This document shows positions 24,481 to 32,182 of a stretch of DNA of 64,000 nt, piece by piece (the first letter of the stretch is position 1; each line of letters opens with the position of its first letter). The notes beneath the pieces are model-generated. The model did no database searches. It had not been told where the DNA came from and worked only from the letters and a program-made list of their open reading frames with translations. The position numbers and the translations under genes are program-made. The DNA lies in contig CADCEC010000006.1 of NCBI GenBank assembly GCA_902800395.1, positions 55,223 through 119,222 on the forward strand, written 5' to 3'. Origin of the DNA: an uncultured Bacteroidota bacterium (lineage in GTDB: Bacteria; Bacteroidota; Bacteroidia; Bacteroidales; P3).

Positions 24481-24559
24481 GCATGATTGTGTTATTGCGT
24501 GCTTGCGTGAGTCCTACTTGCGCAAGCCACTAACATGTTAACGAATTAACGCATTCACA
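24481..24559 (+). repeat. Two octamer quartets flanking a small palindrome, yifB leader
   Basis: First array 24481-24512 (GCATGATT, GTGTTATT, GCGTGCTT, GCGTGAGT); second 24528-24559 (CACTAACA, TGTTAACG, AATTAACG, CATTCACA). Between them is CTTGCGCAAG. The second array ends 2 bp before the yifB ATG and resembles the kbl leader array. Confidence 0.75.
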
Positions 24560-24561
24560 TT

Positions 24562-26100
24562 ATGTTAGTTAAGACTTACGGTAGCGCCATTCTTGGCGTG
24601 AACGCACTGACAGTCACCGTGGAGGTGAATGTCGGCGACGGTGTGGGCTTCTTTATGGTGGGTCTGCCCGATAACGCCGTGAAGGAAAGCGCCCAGCGTA
24701 TCTCGTCTGCCTTCGAGGAGAGCGGCTTCCGCATCCCCGGCAAGCGCATCGTCGTGAACCTAGCTCCCGCGGACTTGAAGAAAGAAGGAACCGCTTACGA
24801 CCTTACCATCGCCATCGGGGTACTGGGGGCCATCGGAGTGGTGAAAGCCGACGAGATGGAACGGTATGTCATCATGGGCGAGCTGGGATTGGACGGCACT
24901 TTGCGACCCATCAAGGGGGTGCTGCCCATCGCTATCGAGGCTCGCAAACAGCAATACAAAGGCATCATCGTCCCGGCGGAGAACGCCCGTGAGGCGGCTA
25001 TCGTCAACAACTTGGAGGTCTACGGCGCCACCAGCCTCAAGGAGGTGGCCGATTTCCTCAATGGCGAGGGGACCATCGAACAGACGGTAATGGACACCCG
25101 TGCTGAGTTTGCCCGCTCGCTGAACAACTACGAATATGACTTTGCCGACGTCAAAGGGCAGCTCACCGTGAAGCGCTGCCTCGAGATTGCCGCCGCTGGC
25201 GGCCACAACGCCATCATGATAGGGCCTCCGGGGAGTGGTAAGACTATGTTGGCCAAGAGAATGCCGGGCATTCTGCCGCCGCTGACCCTCAGTGAGAGCC
25301 TTGAGACCACGCAGATACACTCTGTGGCAGGCCTGATGCGCAAAGAGGATGCGCTGATAGCTGTACGTCCTTTCCGTGCTCCGCACCATACCATATCGGA
25401 CGTTGCCTTGGTGGGTGGAGGTACCAACCCGAAGCCAGGTGAAATCAGCCTCGCACATAATGGAGTGCTCTTTCTCGACGAGCTTCCTGAGTTTAAGAGG
25501 ACTGTGTTAGAGGTACTTAGACAACCCATGGAAGAGCGCCGCGTGACCATCTCGAGAGCCAAGATGACCATCGACTACCCCGCCTCCTTCATGCTTATCG
25601 CCGCCATGAATCCCTGCCCTTGCGGCTACTACAACCACCCCACCATCCCCTGTACCTGCCCCGCCGGCGCCGTGAAGCGCTACCTCAACAAGGTCAGCGG
25701 CCCCCTGATGGACCGCATTGACATCCACATCGAGGTGACGCCGGTGCCTGTCAGTCAGCTGAACAAGGAAGAGAAGGCCGAGAGTAGTGCCGCGATAAGG
25801 GAGCGGGTTGTCGCCGCCCGCGCCATACAGACGGCCCGCTTCGCCAATACTCCCGGAGTCCATTGCAACGCCCAGATGGGTAGCAAACTGACGCGCCAGT
25901 ACTGTGCCCTCACCGACGAATGCCGCAACATCATGGAGATGGCGATGAACCGCCTCGGTCTCAGTGCCCGCGCCTACGACCGCATCCTTCGCGTTGCCCG
26001 CACCATCGCCGACCTTGAAGCCGCACCCGACATCAACCCCGACCACCTTCGCGAAGCCATCACCTATCGTTCATTAGACAGAGACAGTTGGGGAAGATAA
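24562..26100 (+). CDS. YifB/ComM family AAA+ ATPase (Mg-chelatase-like)
   Basis: 512 residues. An N-terminal Lon-like domain (GLPDNAVKESAQRISSAFEESG ... PADLKKEGTAYDLTIAIG) precedes an AAA+ core with Walker A GPPGSGKTMLAKR, the PFRAPHHTISDVALVGGG loop, Walker B VLFLDELPEF and a C-terminal domain. A four-Cys patch (MNPCPCGYYNHPTIPCTC) is typical. In naturally competent bacteria ComM is a branch-migration helicase needed for transformation. A role in recombination is likely; competence here is not shown. Confidence 0.93.
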   Translation: MLVKTYGSAILGVNALTVTVEVNVGDGVGFFMVGLPDNAVKESAQRISSAFEESGFRIPGKRIVVNLAPADLKKEGTAYDLTIAIGVLGAIGVVKADEMERYVIMGELGLDGTLRPIKGVLPIAIEARKQQYKGIIVPAENAREAAIVNNLEVYGATSLKEVADFLNGEGTIEQTVMDTRAEFARSLNNYEYDFADVKGQLTVKRCLEIAAAGGHNAIMIGPPGSGKTMLAKRMPGILPPLTLSESLETTQIHSVAGLMRKEDALIAVRPFRAPHHTISDVALVGGGTNPKPGEISLAHNGVLFLDELPEFKRTVLEVLRQPMEERRVTISRAKMTIDYPASFMLIAAMNPCPCGYYNHPTIPCTCPAGAVKRYLNKVSGPLMDRIDIHIEVTPVPVSQLNKEEKAESSAAIRERVVAARAIQTARFANTPGVHCNAQMGSKLTRQYCALTDECRNIMEMAMNRLGLSARAYDRILRVARTIADLEAAPDINPDHLREAITYRSLDRDSWGR

Positions 26101-26104
26101 AACC

Positions 26105-26132
26105 AGTTAATAGTTAATAATTAAAAGTTAAT
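26105..26132 (+). repeat. Quartet microrepeat, AGTTAAT-type heptamer x4
   Basis: Units AGTTAAT, AGTTAAT, AATTAAA, AGTTAAT, directly after the yifB stop. Confidence 0.9.
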
Positions 26133-26140
26133 AGTTCTAT

Positions 26141-26185
26141 TGCCCCGTAGGGGCACGGGATTCCAGGCAGGGAATTTATTCCCTG
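26141..26185. repeat. Two adjacent short palindromes between yifB and the VirE_N gene
   Basis: TGCCCC-GTA-GGGGCA (26141-26155) and CAGGGAAT-TT-ATTCCCTG (26168-26185), 12 bp apart. They could be a separate REP-like element; no U-tract follows, so they are not convincing terminators. Confidence 0.55.
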
Positions 26186-26207
26186 AAAAAGTTAAGAGTT
26201 TTTGCCA

Positions 26208-28157
26208 ATGAATGGCGTATATGTTGTTTCGGAGATGCTGCGGTGCGGGGTGTCGCTGTTCCCTAGTGTTTTCAGCAAGGAGGATAAGCGGTACACGTTG
26301 GGCGTCGTGCTGAAGAATTTTGCTTCGCGGCGGTATGCAAAGACAGTCCGTGAGGCCCGTGGGTACCTGCGGGAGGGCGATACAGATATGTACAAGGCTT
26401 GCAAGTCGATGCTACCAGTGGTTGCCTTTTGTGGTGTATTCGAAGGGGGACATTCTAAAACTAATCTCGTCCACTACAACAATATCGTTATCATCGACAT
26501 CGACCATCTGTCGGAGGAGGCGTTGTCCACCGTCACACAGCAACTGCAACAGGATGAATACGTCTTCGCCTACTGGAAGTCGCCCTCGGGACAAGGTCTC
26601 AAAGGCTTGGTGCGTATTAGCAGCGGGGACGAGAAGCGATTGGATGACCACCACCTACAGGCATTCCACCAGCTGACCGATTATTTCAAGACGAAGTACT
26701 CTATCGACATCGACCAGTCGGGCTCCGACTATTCCCGCCTCTGCTATGCCTGCTGGGACGAGGGACTGGTGCTCAAGGAGATGGCGAAGGTGTTTGAGGT
26801 AAATGAGGAAAAGGAATTCCCTGTCAAGAATGATCCAAGAATATTGGCAGGAAATTCATCTCTGGAGATGCTCAAACGTACAAGGAAAGCCAGTCGACAA
26901 TCGGACATCGATACCGTCAAAGACATCATCCACTACCTTCAGGATACAGGGCGCTCCATCACATACGAATACGAGAACTGGATGCGGGTGGCATACGCTA
27001 TTGCCGCCACCTTTACCCCTAAGACGGGTCTCTCGCTTTTCCTGCAACTCAGCCAGCAGGATACCGAAAAATATGATGAGGAGGCCTGCCGACGGATGCT
27101 CGACTACTGCTATGCACATACTAATGGACAGATTACACTTGGCACCATTGTATATCTAGCCAGAAAGGCTGGCTACAACATGCCCGAAAAACCATTACAA
27201 AAAGAAAAACACACTAAAATGACAGTAAAAGAAGTTTTCGACCTGCGGAAGCAGGGCAAGATAGAGGAGGCCTATGAGGCCATACGTCCGATGTACGCCG
27301 TGCATCAGGGCAAATATACCACGCTGTGCATGTTCTGGACAGCTCACGACATACTGAAGCTCCGCCTGCAGGCCAAACGTATCGACGAGGCAGAGAAGAT
27401 TTTCAAAGCCCTGCTGCGCATACTGCCCAACATCGAGGATAAAGACGGCGGTGCCCGCAAGAGCATGCTGCACTACGCCCTCGTACTTGGCAAGGAGAGC
27501 AAGTCTTTCTCGGTGCTGGAATATGTGGGACAGCTGAAGGTGGAGCAGTTCACCGACGACGACTGGAAGACTATCACGGAGACTGCAGAAGGTGTCGCCC
27601 TCAGCCACCCCATCCCTCCGGACGTGCGTCAGCTGCTCACCCATGCCTTCCATGAACTGCAGGAGAACTCTACACCCGAGAATGCACAGAAGATGATGCC
27701 GCTGCTGCAAGAGGCCCTGCGGCGCAACCCACGCGACAAACACTGTCAGCGCTATCAAGCAGTGGCCTATCGCACCCTGGGCGAGAAGGAGAAAGCCATC
27801 GACACCTACCGCCAAATGCTCCGTCGTGCTCACGACAGCTACCTGTATGCAGAGTTGGCCGAGTTGACCGACGACCCCGGCCAGAAAGTTGCACTCTATT
27901 GTCAGGCCATCCAGCACCAGCGGCAGGAGAAGTTCCGCACCGGCTACCGCCTCGCGTTAGCCCGTTTGCTCATGGACTGTGATAAGCCACGTGCTGCTTA
28001 CGAGCTGCAGAAATGTGTCGCCATCCGCAAAGCCTCCGGCTACCATCCCACCCGTGAGATACAGCAGATACTCAAGAAACTCGATGGCGTCAAACCCGCT
28101 ACCGACGCTGCCCAGCGCGACTTCTACCGCAAGATGGCGGAAAAATACAAAGCATAA
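26208..28157 (+). CDS. VirE_N/BT4734-like and PriCT-2 domain protein with C-terminal TPR region
   Basis: About 649 residues. The N-terminal VirE_N (BT4734/BF3469) domain, about 40-200, has the primase-like IVIIDIDHLSEEA and YWKSPSGQGLKGLVRI motifs. A PriCT-2 type segment follows (HYLQDTGRSITYEYENWMRVAYAIAATF, about 245-330). The rest (about 350-640) is helical with TPR-like repeats (YRTLGEKEKAIDTYRQMLRRA). In mobile elements this N-terminal pair is usually fused to a helicase; here the helicase is replaced by TPRs. No mobility genes are nearby. Likely DNA-binding or replication-linked; role unknown. Start at ATG 26208 rather than TTG 26202. Confidence 0.8.
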   Translation: MNGVYVVSEMLRCGVSLFPSVFSKEDKRYTLGVVLKNFASRRYAKTVREARGYLREGDTDMYKACKSMLPVVAFCGVFEGGHSKTNLVHYNNIVIIDIDHLSEEALSTVTQQLQQDEYVFAYWKSPSGQGLKGLVRISSGDEKRLDDHHLQAFHQLTDYFKTKYSIDIDQSGSDYSRLCYACWDEGLVLKEMAKVFEVNEEKEFPVKNDPRILAGNSSLEMLKRTRKASRQSDIDTVKDIIHYLQDTGRSITYEYENWMRVAYAIAATFTPKTGLSLFLQLSQQDTEKYDEEACRRMLDYCYAHTNGQITLGTIVYLARKAGYNMPEKPLQKEKHTKMTVKEVFDLRKQGKIEEAYEAIRPMYAVHQGKYTTLCMFWTAHDILKLRLQAKRIDEAEKIFKALLRILPNIEDKDGGARKSMLHYALVLGKESKSFSVLEYVGQLKVEQFTDDDWKTITETAEGVALSHPIPPDVRQLLTHAFHELQENSTPENAQKMMPLLQEALRRNPRDKHCQRYQAVAYRTLGEKEKAIDTYRQMLRRAHDSYLYAELAELTDDPGQKVALYCQAIQHQRQEKFRTGYRLALARLLMDCDKPRAAYELQKCVAIRKASGYHPTREIQQILKKLDGVKPATDAAQRDFYRKMAEKYKA

Positions 28158-28164
28158 GAAAAAA

Positions 28165-28584
28165 TTAGAAACTCATTACGTTGTAGGCGTTCTTGAGGTG
28201 CTTTATCTCGGCACCACCTTCTTTTGAAACGACGGTGACGACGTCGAACCGCACGTCCTCCTTGCGGCCATGGGTTTTCACGTATTCATTGGCCAGACGG
28301 ATAAGCGCCAGCCGTTTCTTATGGTCCACAGCATCTTCGGGTTGCAGGATGTTGTCGTAAGCGCGACTTTTCACCTCCACGATCACCAACTCGTCCTCGT
28401 CTAGCGCGATAAGGTCAATCTCCAGATGTCCCCGGCGGTAGTTGTGCTCCAGGATGATATACCCTTTATCCGTCAGGTACTTCGCCGTCATCTGCTCCCC
28501 CATCTTACCAAACTCCAACGCCTCGCGCCGCTCCTCCGGCGTGCGGTTATCAGTCCGTTGTGTGTGAAACCTCAGCAGCGCCAT
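28165..28584 (-). CDS. YraN family (UPF0102) putative endonuclease
   Basis: 139 residues. The Holliday-junction-resolvase-like core reads GKMGEQMTAKYLTDKGYIILEHNYRRGHLEIDLIALDEDELVIVEVKSR, with the E-x-D ... E-V-K nuclease motif. YraN proteins are near-universal and of uncertain function, probably DNA repair or recombination. It converges on the VirE_N gene with an 7-bp gap. Confidence 0.92.
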   Translation of the reverse strand: MALLRFHTQRTDNRTPEERREALEFGKMGEQMTAKYLTDKGYIILEHNYRRGHLEIDLIALDEDELVIVEVKSRAYDNILQPEDAVDHKKRLALIRLANEYVKTHGRKEDVRFDVVTVVSKEGGAEIKHLKNAYNVMSF

Positions 28585-28629
28585 TAGTTATTTTTGTTGA
28601 TTTCTAGTTTCTTAGATGAACTAGGTTGC

Positions 28630-28833
28630 TCATAGCACAGCAACCTTTTGTCGCATCATGGCGCTGATTTCTTTGAAGTAGTCAGCCAGCGCTTTGTTTG
28701 TGGAAGCGGAGGCCTCCTCGGCAGCCTCCTTCATGATGGTGTGAAGCATCTCGTCGGTGGGTTCCTCCATCGAAGTAAGGCGGTAGGCATTCAATTCTTG
28801 GTCAGACATATCGATTCTATTTTTCTGCTGCAT
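28630..28833 (-). CDS. Small acidic protein of unknown function
   Basis: 67 residues, hydrophilic and helical, with the sequence MSDQELNAYRLTSMEEPTDEMLHTIMKEAAEE. No signal peptide or metal motif. It could also start at the ATG 24 bases later (MSDQEL). Similar short proteins recur in Bacteroidales, but I know of no function. A GGTTGCT/AGCAACC inverted repeat spans its stop codon. Located 45 bp before yraN on the same strand. Confidence 0.6.
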   Translation of the reverse strand: MQQKNRIDMSDQELNAYRLTSMEEPTDEMLHTIMKEAAEEASASTNKALADYFKEISAMMRQKVAVL

Positions 28834-29159
28834 AAACGAATTTTTTCACAAATTATTGTATTTATATCAGCATATTGCTGGAATAAGCCCTTGCCACTGA
28901 TAAAAACATGTGCCCCCCTTTAATACTTTTTTTGTAACATTTTTTGAGATGCCCATACTTTATAGGCAGAAACACATAAAATGAAGCCTATGGTATACAT
29001 CATCCACAATCGCATGATATGGATTCTCTATGATGACCGCATGTTTAGAGAATACTATATTCCGAAGTATTTCCCTAGTTGGAGGGAGGAGTATTGGAGA
29101 CCGGCAACGGTGATACGATTATAAATATTAAAAAGAAAGGGTAATGAATGCCTCAATTT
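28834..29159. other. 326-bp gap with one possible small gene
   Basis: AT-rich. It holds a weak plus-strand promoter (TTTG 28931-28934, TACTTTAT 28956-28963, 21-bp spacer) and a 47-codon open frame at 28981-29124 annotated separately. Nothing else was recognised. Confidence 0.5.
28981..29124 (+). CDS. Possible 47-residue small protein rich in Tyr, Trp and Arg
   Basis: ATG to TAA, beginning MKPMVYIIHNRMIWILYDDR and containing EYYIPKYFPSWREEYWRP. The composition (several Trp and Tyr, basic) is unlike random sequence of this base composition, and a weak promoter precedes it by 17 bp. No family recognised. It may instead be a remnant of a longer gene. Only comparison with relatives can decide. 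Confidence 0.4.
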   Translation: MKPMVYIIHNRMIWILYDDRMFREYYIPKYFPSWREEYWRPATVIRL

Positions 29160-30326
29160 TCATTCTTGCCACATTATGGCCAACTGCTCAAGGAGCACCG
29201 GAATATTTGCGCAGCAGTTGTTGTGCTTCCCGATTCTTACCATGACAAGGTTTTTGTCGGGGTTGACGTATAGTATTTGGTTGCAGATGCCCAATGCATA
29301 ATAGCCTGAATGCTCTGGACGTATGTAGCCTTCGTAGTTCACATTATACCAGTTGAAGTGATAGCCGATGTTGGTGGAATCGAAGTCGATGGTCTGGCGT
29401 ATCCAATCCTCGCTCACGATGCATTTGCCGTCCCACATACCATTATGCAAATACAGACGGCCTATTTTGGCAAGGTCCTTTATGGTAGTGGCTATGCCGC
29501 CAAAGGTGTGCGCCACGTCGTGTTCGCGACTGTCGATGTTGATGAGTGCGGGATGCTCCATGCCGAGCGGCCTCCACACTTTCTCGCTGAGATAGTCGGC
29601 ATAACGCTTGCCCGAAGCCCGCTCGATGACAACACCGAGAATGGCTGCCGTCATGCTTTCATAGCGACGCTGGGTGCCTGGCTCGCAGCGGAATTTCAGC
29701 CCTTCTATCTGCTTCATAATGTCGTGTCCGTAATTCAGCTTGGCCATCGCGTTAAGGTACTTCAACTCTTTCCAGTTGAATTCGTATACGTCGTCGAAAT
29801 CCAGTCCGCTCTTCATGTCGAGCAGATGGCGGATGGTCAGTTTCTGCCACATCGGGTCTTTCTTCTTCAGCTCTGGCAGATAATCGGTAACGGGGTCGTC
29901 GATGCTGCGGATGTAGCCGTCATCGACCGCGATGCCGCACATGAGTGAAGTGATGGACTTGGAGACGGAGAAGATAGTGGCCATGCGGTCGGCAGAGAAA
30001 TCGCCAAAGTATTTTTCGTAAACGATGCTGTCGTTATGGATGATGAGCCATCCCTGCGTGGTACTTGCCGACTCCATCTCCTCCCCGAAGGGCTTGCTTT
30101 TGCAATGTGGCTGGATGAAACGCAGCGTGTCAATCCAATCGGCTCGTTTGCCGACAGGAAATTGGAAGGTCTGCCCGCCGCAGGCTATCGTGTCGTGTTC
30201 GCGCTGCTCGAAACTGAAGATATTAGGACCGTTCTTGCCATCGGTTTTCAATCCCCTTACAATTGCGCAAGAAGACATGACCATTGCGAGACCAGCGAGC
30301 AAGAGAAACCGATGATTAAAGTGCAT
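29160..30326 (-). CDS. Serine hydrolase, class C beta-lactamase fold, lipoprotein
   Basis: 388 residues. The lipobox in LLLAGLAMVMSSC predicts a lipoprotein. The SxxK motif is SVSK (in IFSVSKSITSLMCGIAVDDG, about 117-120) and the second motif is YES (in QRRYESMTAAILG). The family includes esterases, D-aminopeptidases and PBP4*-like enzymes rather than true beta-lactamases. No KTG-type third motif was evident; HFNW or SGYYALG may stand in. Surface or periplasmic hydrolase of unknown substrate. Confidence 0.88.
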   Translation of the reverse strand: MHFNHRFLLLAGLAMVMSSCAIVRGLKTDGKNGPNIFSFEQREHDTIACGGQTFQFPVGKRADWIDTLRFIQPHCKSKPFGEEMESASTTQGWLIIHNDSIVYEKYFGDFSADRMATIFSVSKSITSLMCGIAVDDGYIRSIDDPVTDYLPELKKKDPMWQKLTIRHLLDMKSGLDFDDVYEFNWKELKYLNAMAKLNYGHDIMKQIEGLKFRCEPGTQRRYESMTAAILGVVIERASGKRYADYLSEKVWRPLGMEHPALINIDSREHDVAHTFGGIATTIKDLAKIGRLYLHNGMWDGKCIVSEDWIRQTIDFDSTNIGYHFNWYNVNYEGYIRPEHSGYYALGICNQILYVNPDKNLVMVRIGKHNNCCANIPVLLEQLAIMWQE

Positions 30327-30344
30327 ATTTTTTCTTAAAATGAA

Positions 30345-30608
30345 CTATAATTCCTTCAGTTGTTCGAGTGCGTGGCAGAGTTGGTCGGGGCAGGAGGTGG
30401 GTTTGTCACCGCAGCGGATGCCGCGGAGTTTGGCGATTACGTCATCGATTTTCTGGCCGATGACAAGGCGGCAGATGCCCTGCAGGTTACCGTTGCAACC
30501 GCCGAGGAACGAGACCTGCTGGATGATGTCGTTGTCGTCGGCCGTTACGTCGATAAGCAGCGAGCAGGTGCCTTGGGTTGGATATTGTATATGCTTCACA
30601 ACTTTCAA
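30345..30608 (-). CDS. TSCPD domain protein, TTG start inside a microrepeat
   Basis: 87 residues. The family signature TSCPDQLCHAL is near the C-terminus, with TQGTCSLLIDV at the front and GGCNGNLQGI in the middle: a small Cys-rich fold related to a ribonucleotide reductase C-terminal domain (TIGR03905 type). No ATG is available, so a TTG at 30606-30608 is used; it lies inside an AACTTTT-type heptamer array. It follows mutT by 3 bp, so coupled translation is likely. Confidence 0.85.
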   Translation of the reverse strand: MKVVKHIQYPTQGTCSLLIDVTADDNDIIQQVSFLGGCNGNLQGICRLVIGQKIDDVIAKLRGIRCGDKPTSCPDQLCHALEQLKEL

Positions 30609-30634
30609 CTATTAACTTTTCACTTTTAACTTTT
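30600..30634 (-). repeat. Microrepeat, AACTTTT-type heptamer x5, across the mutT/TSCPD junction
   Basis: On the plus strand: AACTTTC, AACTATT, AACTTTT, CACTTTT, AACTTTT. It encodes the C-terminus KLKVKS and stop codon of MutT and supplies the TTG start of the next gene. Confidence 0.85.
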
Positions 30635-30998
30635 CAATAATTGATTCGTCTGCCGGGAGCCAGCGGATGGTGTCGAGGTCGGCGGGGGTGAGCCAGCGGG
30701 CGGCTTCGTGCTCGTTCAGGTGGAGGGCGTCGGTGAGCAGCGAGCAGAGGTAACAATGCATCGTCAGGTGAAACTTCGGGTAGTCGTACTCCACGGTGCA
30801 GAAGAACTCGTCGACGCTTATCTCTGTCGACAGTTCCTCGCGAATCTCGCGGCGCAGCGCCTCCCCGGGCGTCTCGCCAGCCTCCATCTTGCCGCCCGGA
30901 AACTCCCACCAGTCTTTCCACTCGCCATATCCCCGCTGCGTGGCGAAAATGCGCCCCTCCTTGCGGATGATAGCCGCTACAACCTCAATCTGTTTCAT
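30612..30998 (-). CDS. mutT: MutT-type NUDIX hydrolase (8-oxo-dGTP diphosphatase-like)
   Basis: 128 residues. The Nudix box is complete: GGKMEAGETPGEALRREIREEL (about 37-58), preceded by WWEFPGG. VEVVAAII at the N-terminus and the short C-terminal strands fit MutT, which removes oxidised guanine nucleotides. The C-terminus is built by a heptamer array. Operon with the TSCPD gene. Confidence 0.9.
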   Translation of the reverse strand: MKQIEVVAAIIRKEGRIFATQRGYGEWKDWWEFPGGKMEAGETPGEALRREIREELSTEISVDEFFCTVEYDYPKFHLTMHCYLCSLLTDALHLNEHEAARWLTPADLDTIRWLPADESIIEKLKVKS

Positions 30999-31175
30999 GT
31001 TAATGAAAACGTCTTCAAGGTGGTTTTATTGCGCGAGGCAGAATGTTAAAACGATGAATTCTCTACTTAACATACCCTTAAAAACGTGGTTTTACAGTAT
31101 ATCACCAGATGTCCGACCTACAATCGCTGGTAGCAAGCGATTATGAAGAATCCTACAAGCATGCCGAGCTTATGA

Positions 31176-32036
31176 TTATTGAAAAGCGGCTTTGACTTGG
31201 GCGGTGTTGCTCCGGGAGACGGGGAGGATGTCGCCCGTGTGTCTCATCTTCAGTTGCATGGTTCCCGACTGGGAGACAATCTTTTCTACTTGTTGGAGGT
31301 TAACGAGGAAGGCACGGTGGCAGCGGACGACCATGGGGTACTCCTTTAGGGTCTCTTCCATCTGCTTCGAGGTGGCACGCAGCATCTGGAGCGCCGGCAT
31401 CCTTCCAGCATCAAGATAACAGACTTTCACGTAGTTGCCGACGGATTCTATATAGAGCAGGTCGTCAACAGACAATGTTATTGATTCACTTGTTGTTCCA
31501 GCCAATGTGACCGCCCCGCCTTCCACTTCACTCCCCTCTTCTTTCACCTTTGAAAGCTGTTCGTTCAGCTGCCGCACCTCTTCCAGTTCGGCGGCGAGAT
31601 ACAAGCTGCGGAAACGGAAGCGCCAATAGAGACCGATAACGAAGGAACAGAAGGCGATGATAATCAACGTCTCAAGATAGTTGCTCCAAGAGAGCAGGTT
31701 GCCTTCCACACTGTTGCTCAGCACGAAATGGCGGTAGAGGCAGATGGCCAGCGCGATGAGTGGTGTGTTGATAAGTTGGAACCAGAGGTTTCGATGGATA
31801 ATATAGCTGACACCTTTTTGTGTGGTGCTGGGCATCCTGAAAAGAAATGTTAATATGCTGTCTGTCACGATACATACCCCCACGCCTATCACCCATATCA
31901 GAAAGAGATGGAGGTAAGCCTGCCACTGCATCGCATCGAGACCGAAAGGTTTGAAAATGGCCAGTGCCAGCGCCACAAAAGCGGCACTTATGATGCGGAC
32001 AGTCAGCGAATCCCGTTTATCCCTACTGATTTTCAT
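31176..32036 (-). CDS. Membrane-bound LytTR-domain transcription regulator
   Basis: 286 residues. Four membrane helices (about 13-35, 41-65, 82-103, 120-138) are followed by a short coiled segment (YLAAELEEVRQLNEQLSKVKEE) and a C-terminal LytTR DNA-binding domain (SVDDLLYIESVGNYVKV ... RCHRAFLVNLQQVEKI ... LPVSRSNTAQVKAAF). Direct coupling of a membrane sensor to LytTR is a Bacteroidetes arrangement. Inside the LytTR domain the residues AGRMPALQ are encoded by a 24-bp REP-like element (31387-31410), extending a beta-hairpin. It diverges from the LiaF-like gene, which it may control. Confidence 0.9.
   Translation of the reverse strand: MKISRDKRDSLTVRIISAAFVALALAIFKPFGLDAMQWQAYLHLFLIWVIGVGVCIVTDSILTFLFRMPSTTQKGVSYIIHRNLWFQLINTPLIALAICLYRHFVLSNSVEGNLLSWSNYLETLIIIAFCSFVIGLYWRFRFRSLYLAAELEEVRQLNEQLSKVKEEGSEVEGGAVTLAGTTSESITLSVDDLLYIESVGNYVKVCYLDAGRMPALQMLRATSKQMEETLKEYPMVVRCHRAFLVNLQQVEKIVSQSGTMQLKMRHTGDILPVSRSNTAQVKAAFQ
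31387..31410 (+). repeat. REP-like 24-bp GGAG hairpin element, copy 3, inside the LytTR gene
   Basis: GGAG, C, then GCCGGCA, TCC, TTCCAGC; the hairpin is partly decayed (two mismatches). In frame, encoding AGRMPALQ, nearly the same peptide as copy 2. Confidence 0.75.
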
Positions 32037-32044
32037 TGCGGATG

Positions 32045-32052
32045 CAAAAATA
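32045..32052 (-). promoter_or_regulatory. Bacteroidetes -7 box for the LytTR regulator
   Basis: TATTTTTG on the minus strand, 9 bp before the ATG at 32036, implying a very short leader. Confidence 0.6.
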
Positions 32053-32147
32053 CAAAATATTAATGAATTAGGGACAAAAACTTTTCGTCACTCGTCACAA
32101 AATGCCGCAGTTTATCCCATTCGCTTGTGGGGTTTCAGGAAACATCG

Positions 32148-32155
32148 TACTTTTG
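32148..32155 (+). promoter_or_regulatory. Bacteroidetes -7 box for the LiaF-like gene
   Basis: TACTTTTG, 28 bp before the ATG at 32183, with a TTG 20 bp upstream. It excludes the longer start at 32102. Confidence 0.7.
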
Positions 32156-32182
32156 CATCCGAAATCAAAAAAACAAATCACT

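Noticed and set aside
26208-28157. Integrative conjugative element
   Set aside because: Only the VirE_N-type protein suggests it; there are no mob, tra, integrase or attachment sites.
28624-28645. Terminator at the end of the small gene at 28630
   Set aside because: The GGTTGCT/AGCAACC stem includes the stop codon and is not followed by a U-tract.
30999-31175. Possible gene between mutT and the LytTR regulator
   Set aside because: 177 bp without a frame of useful length, promoter box or recognisable RNA.
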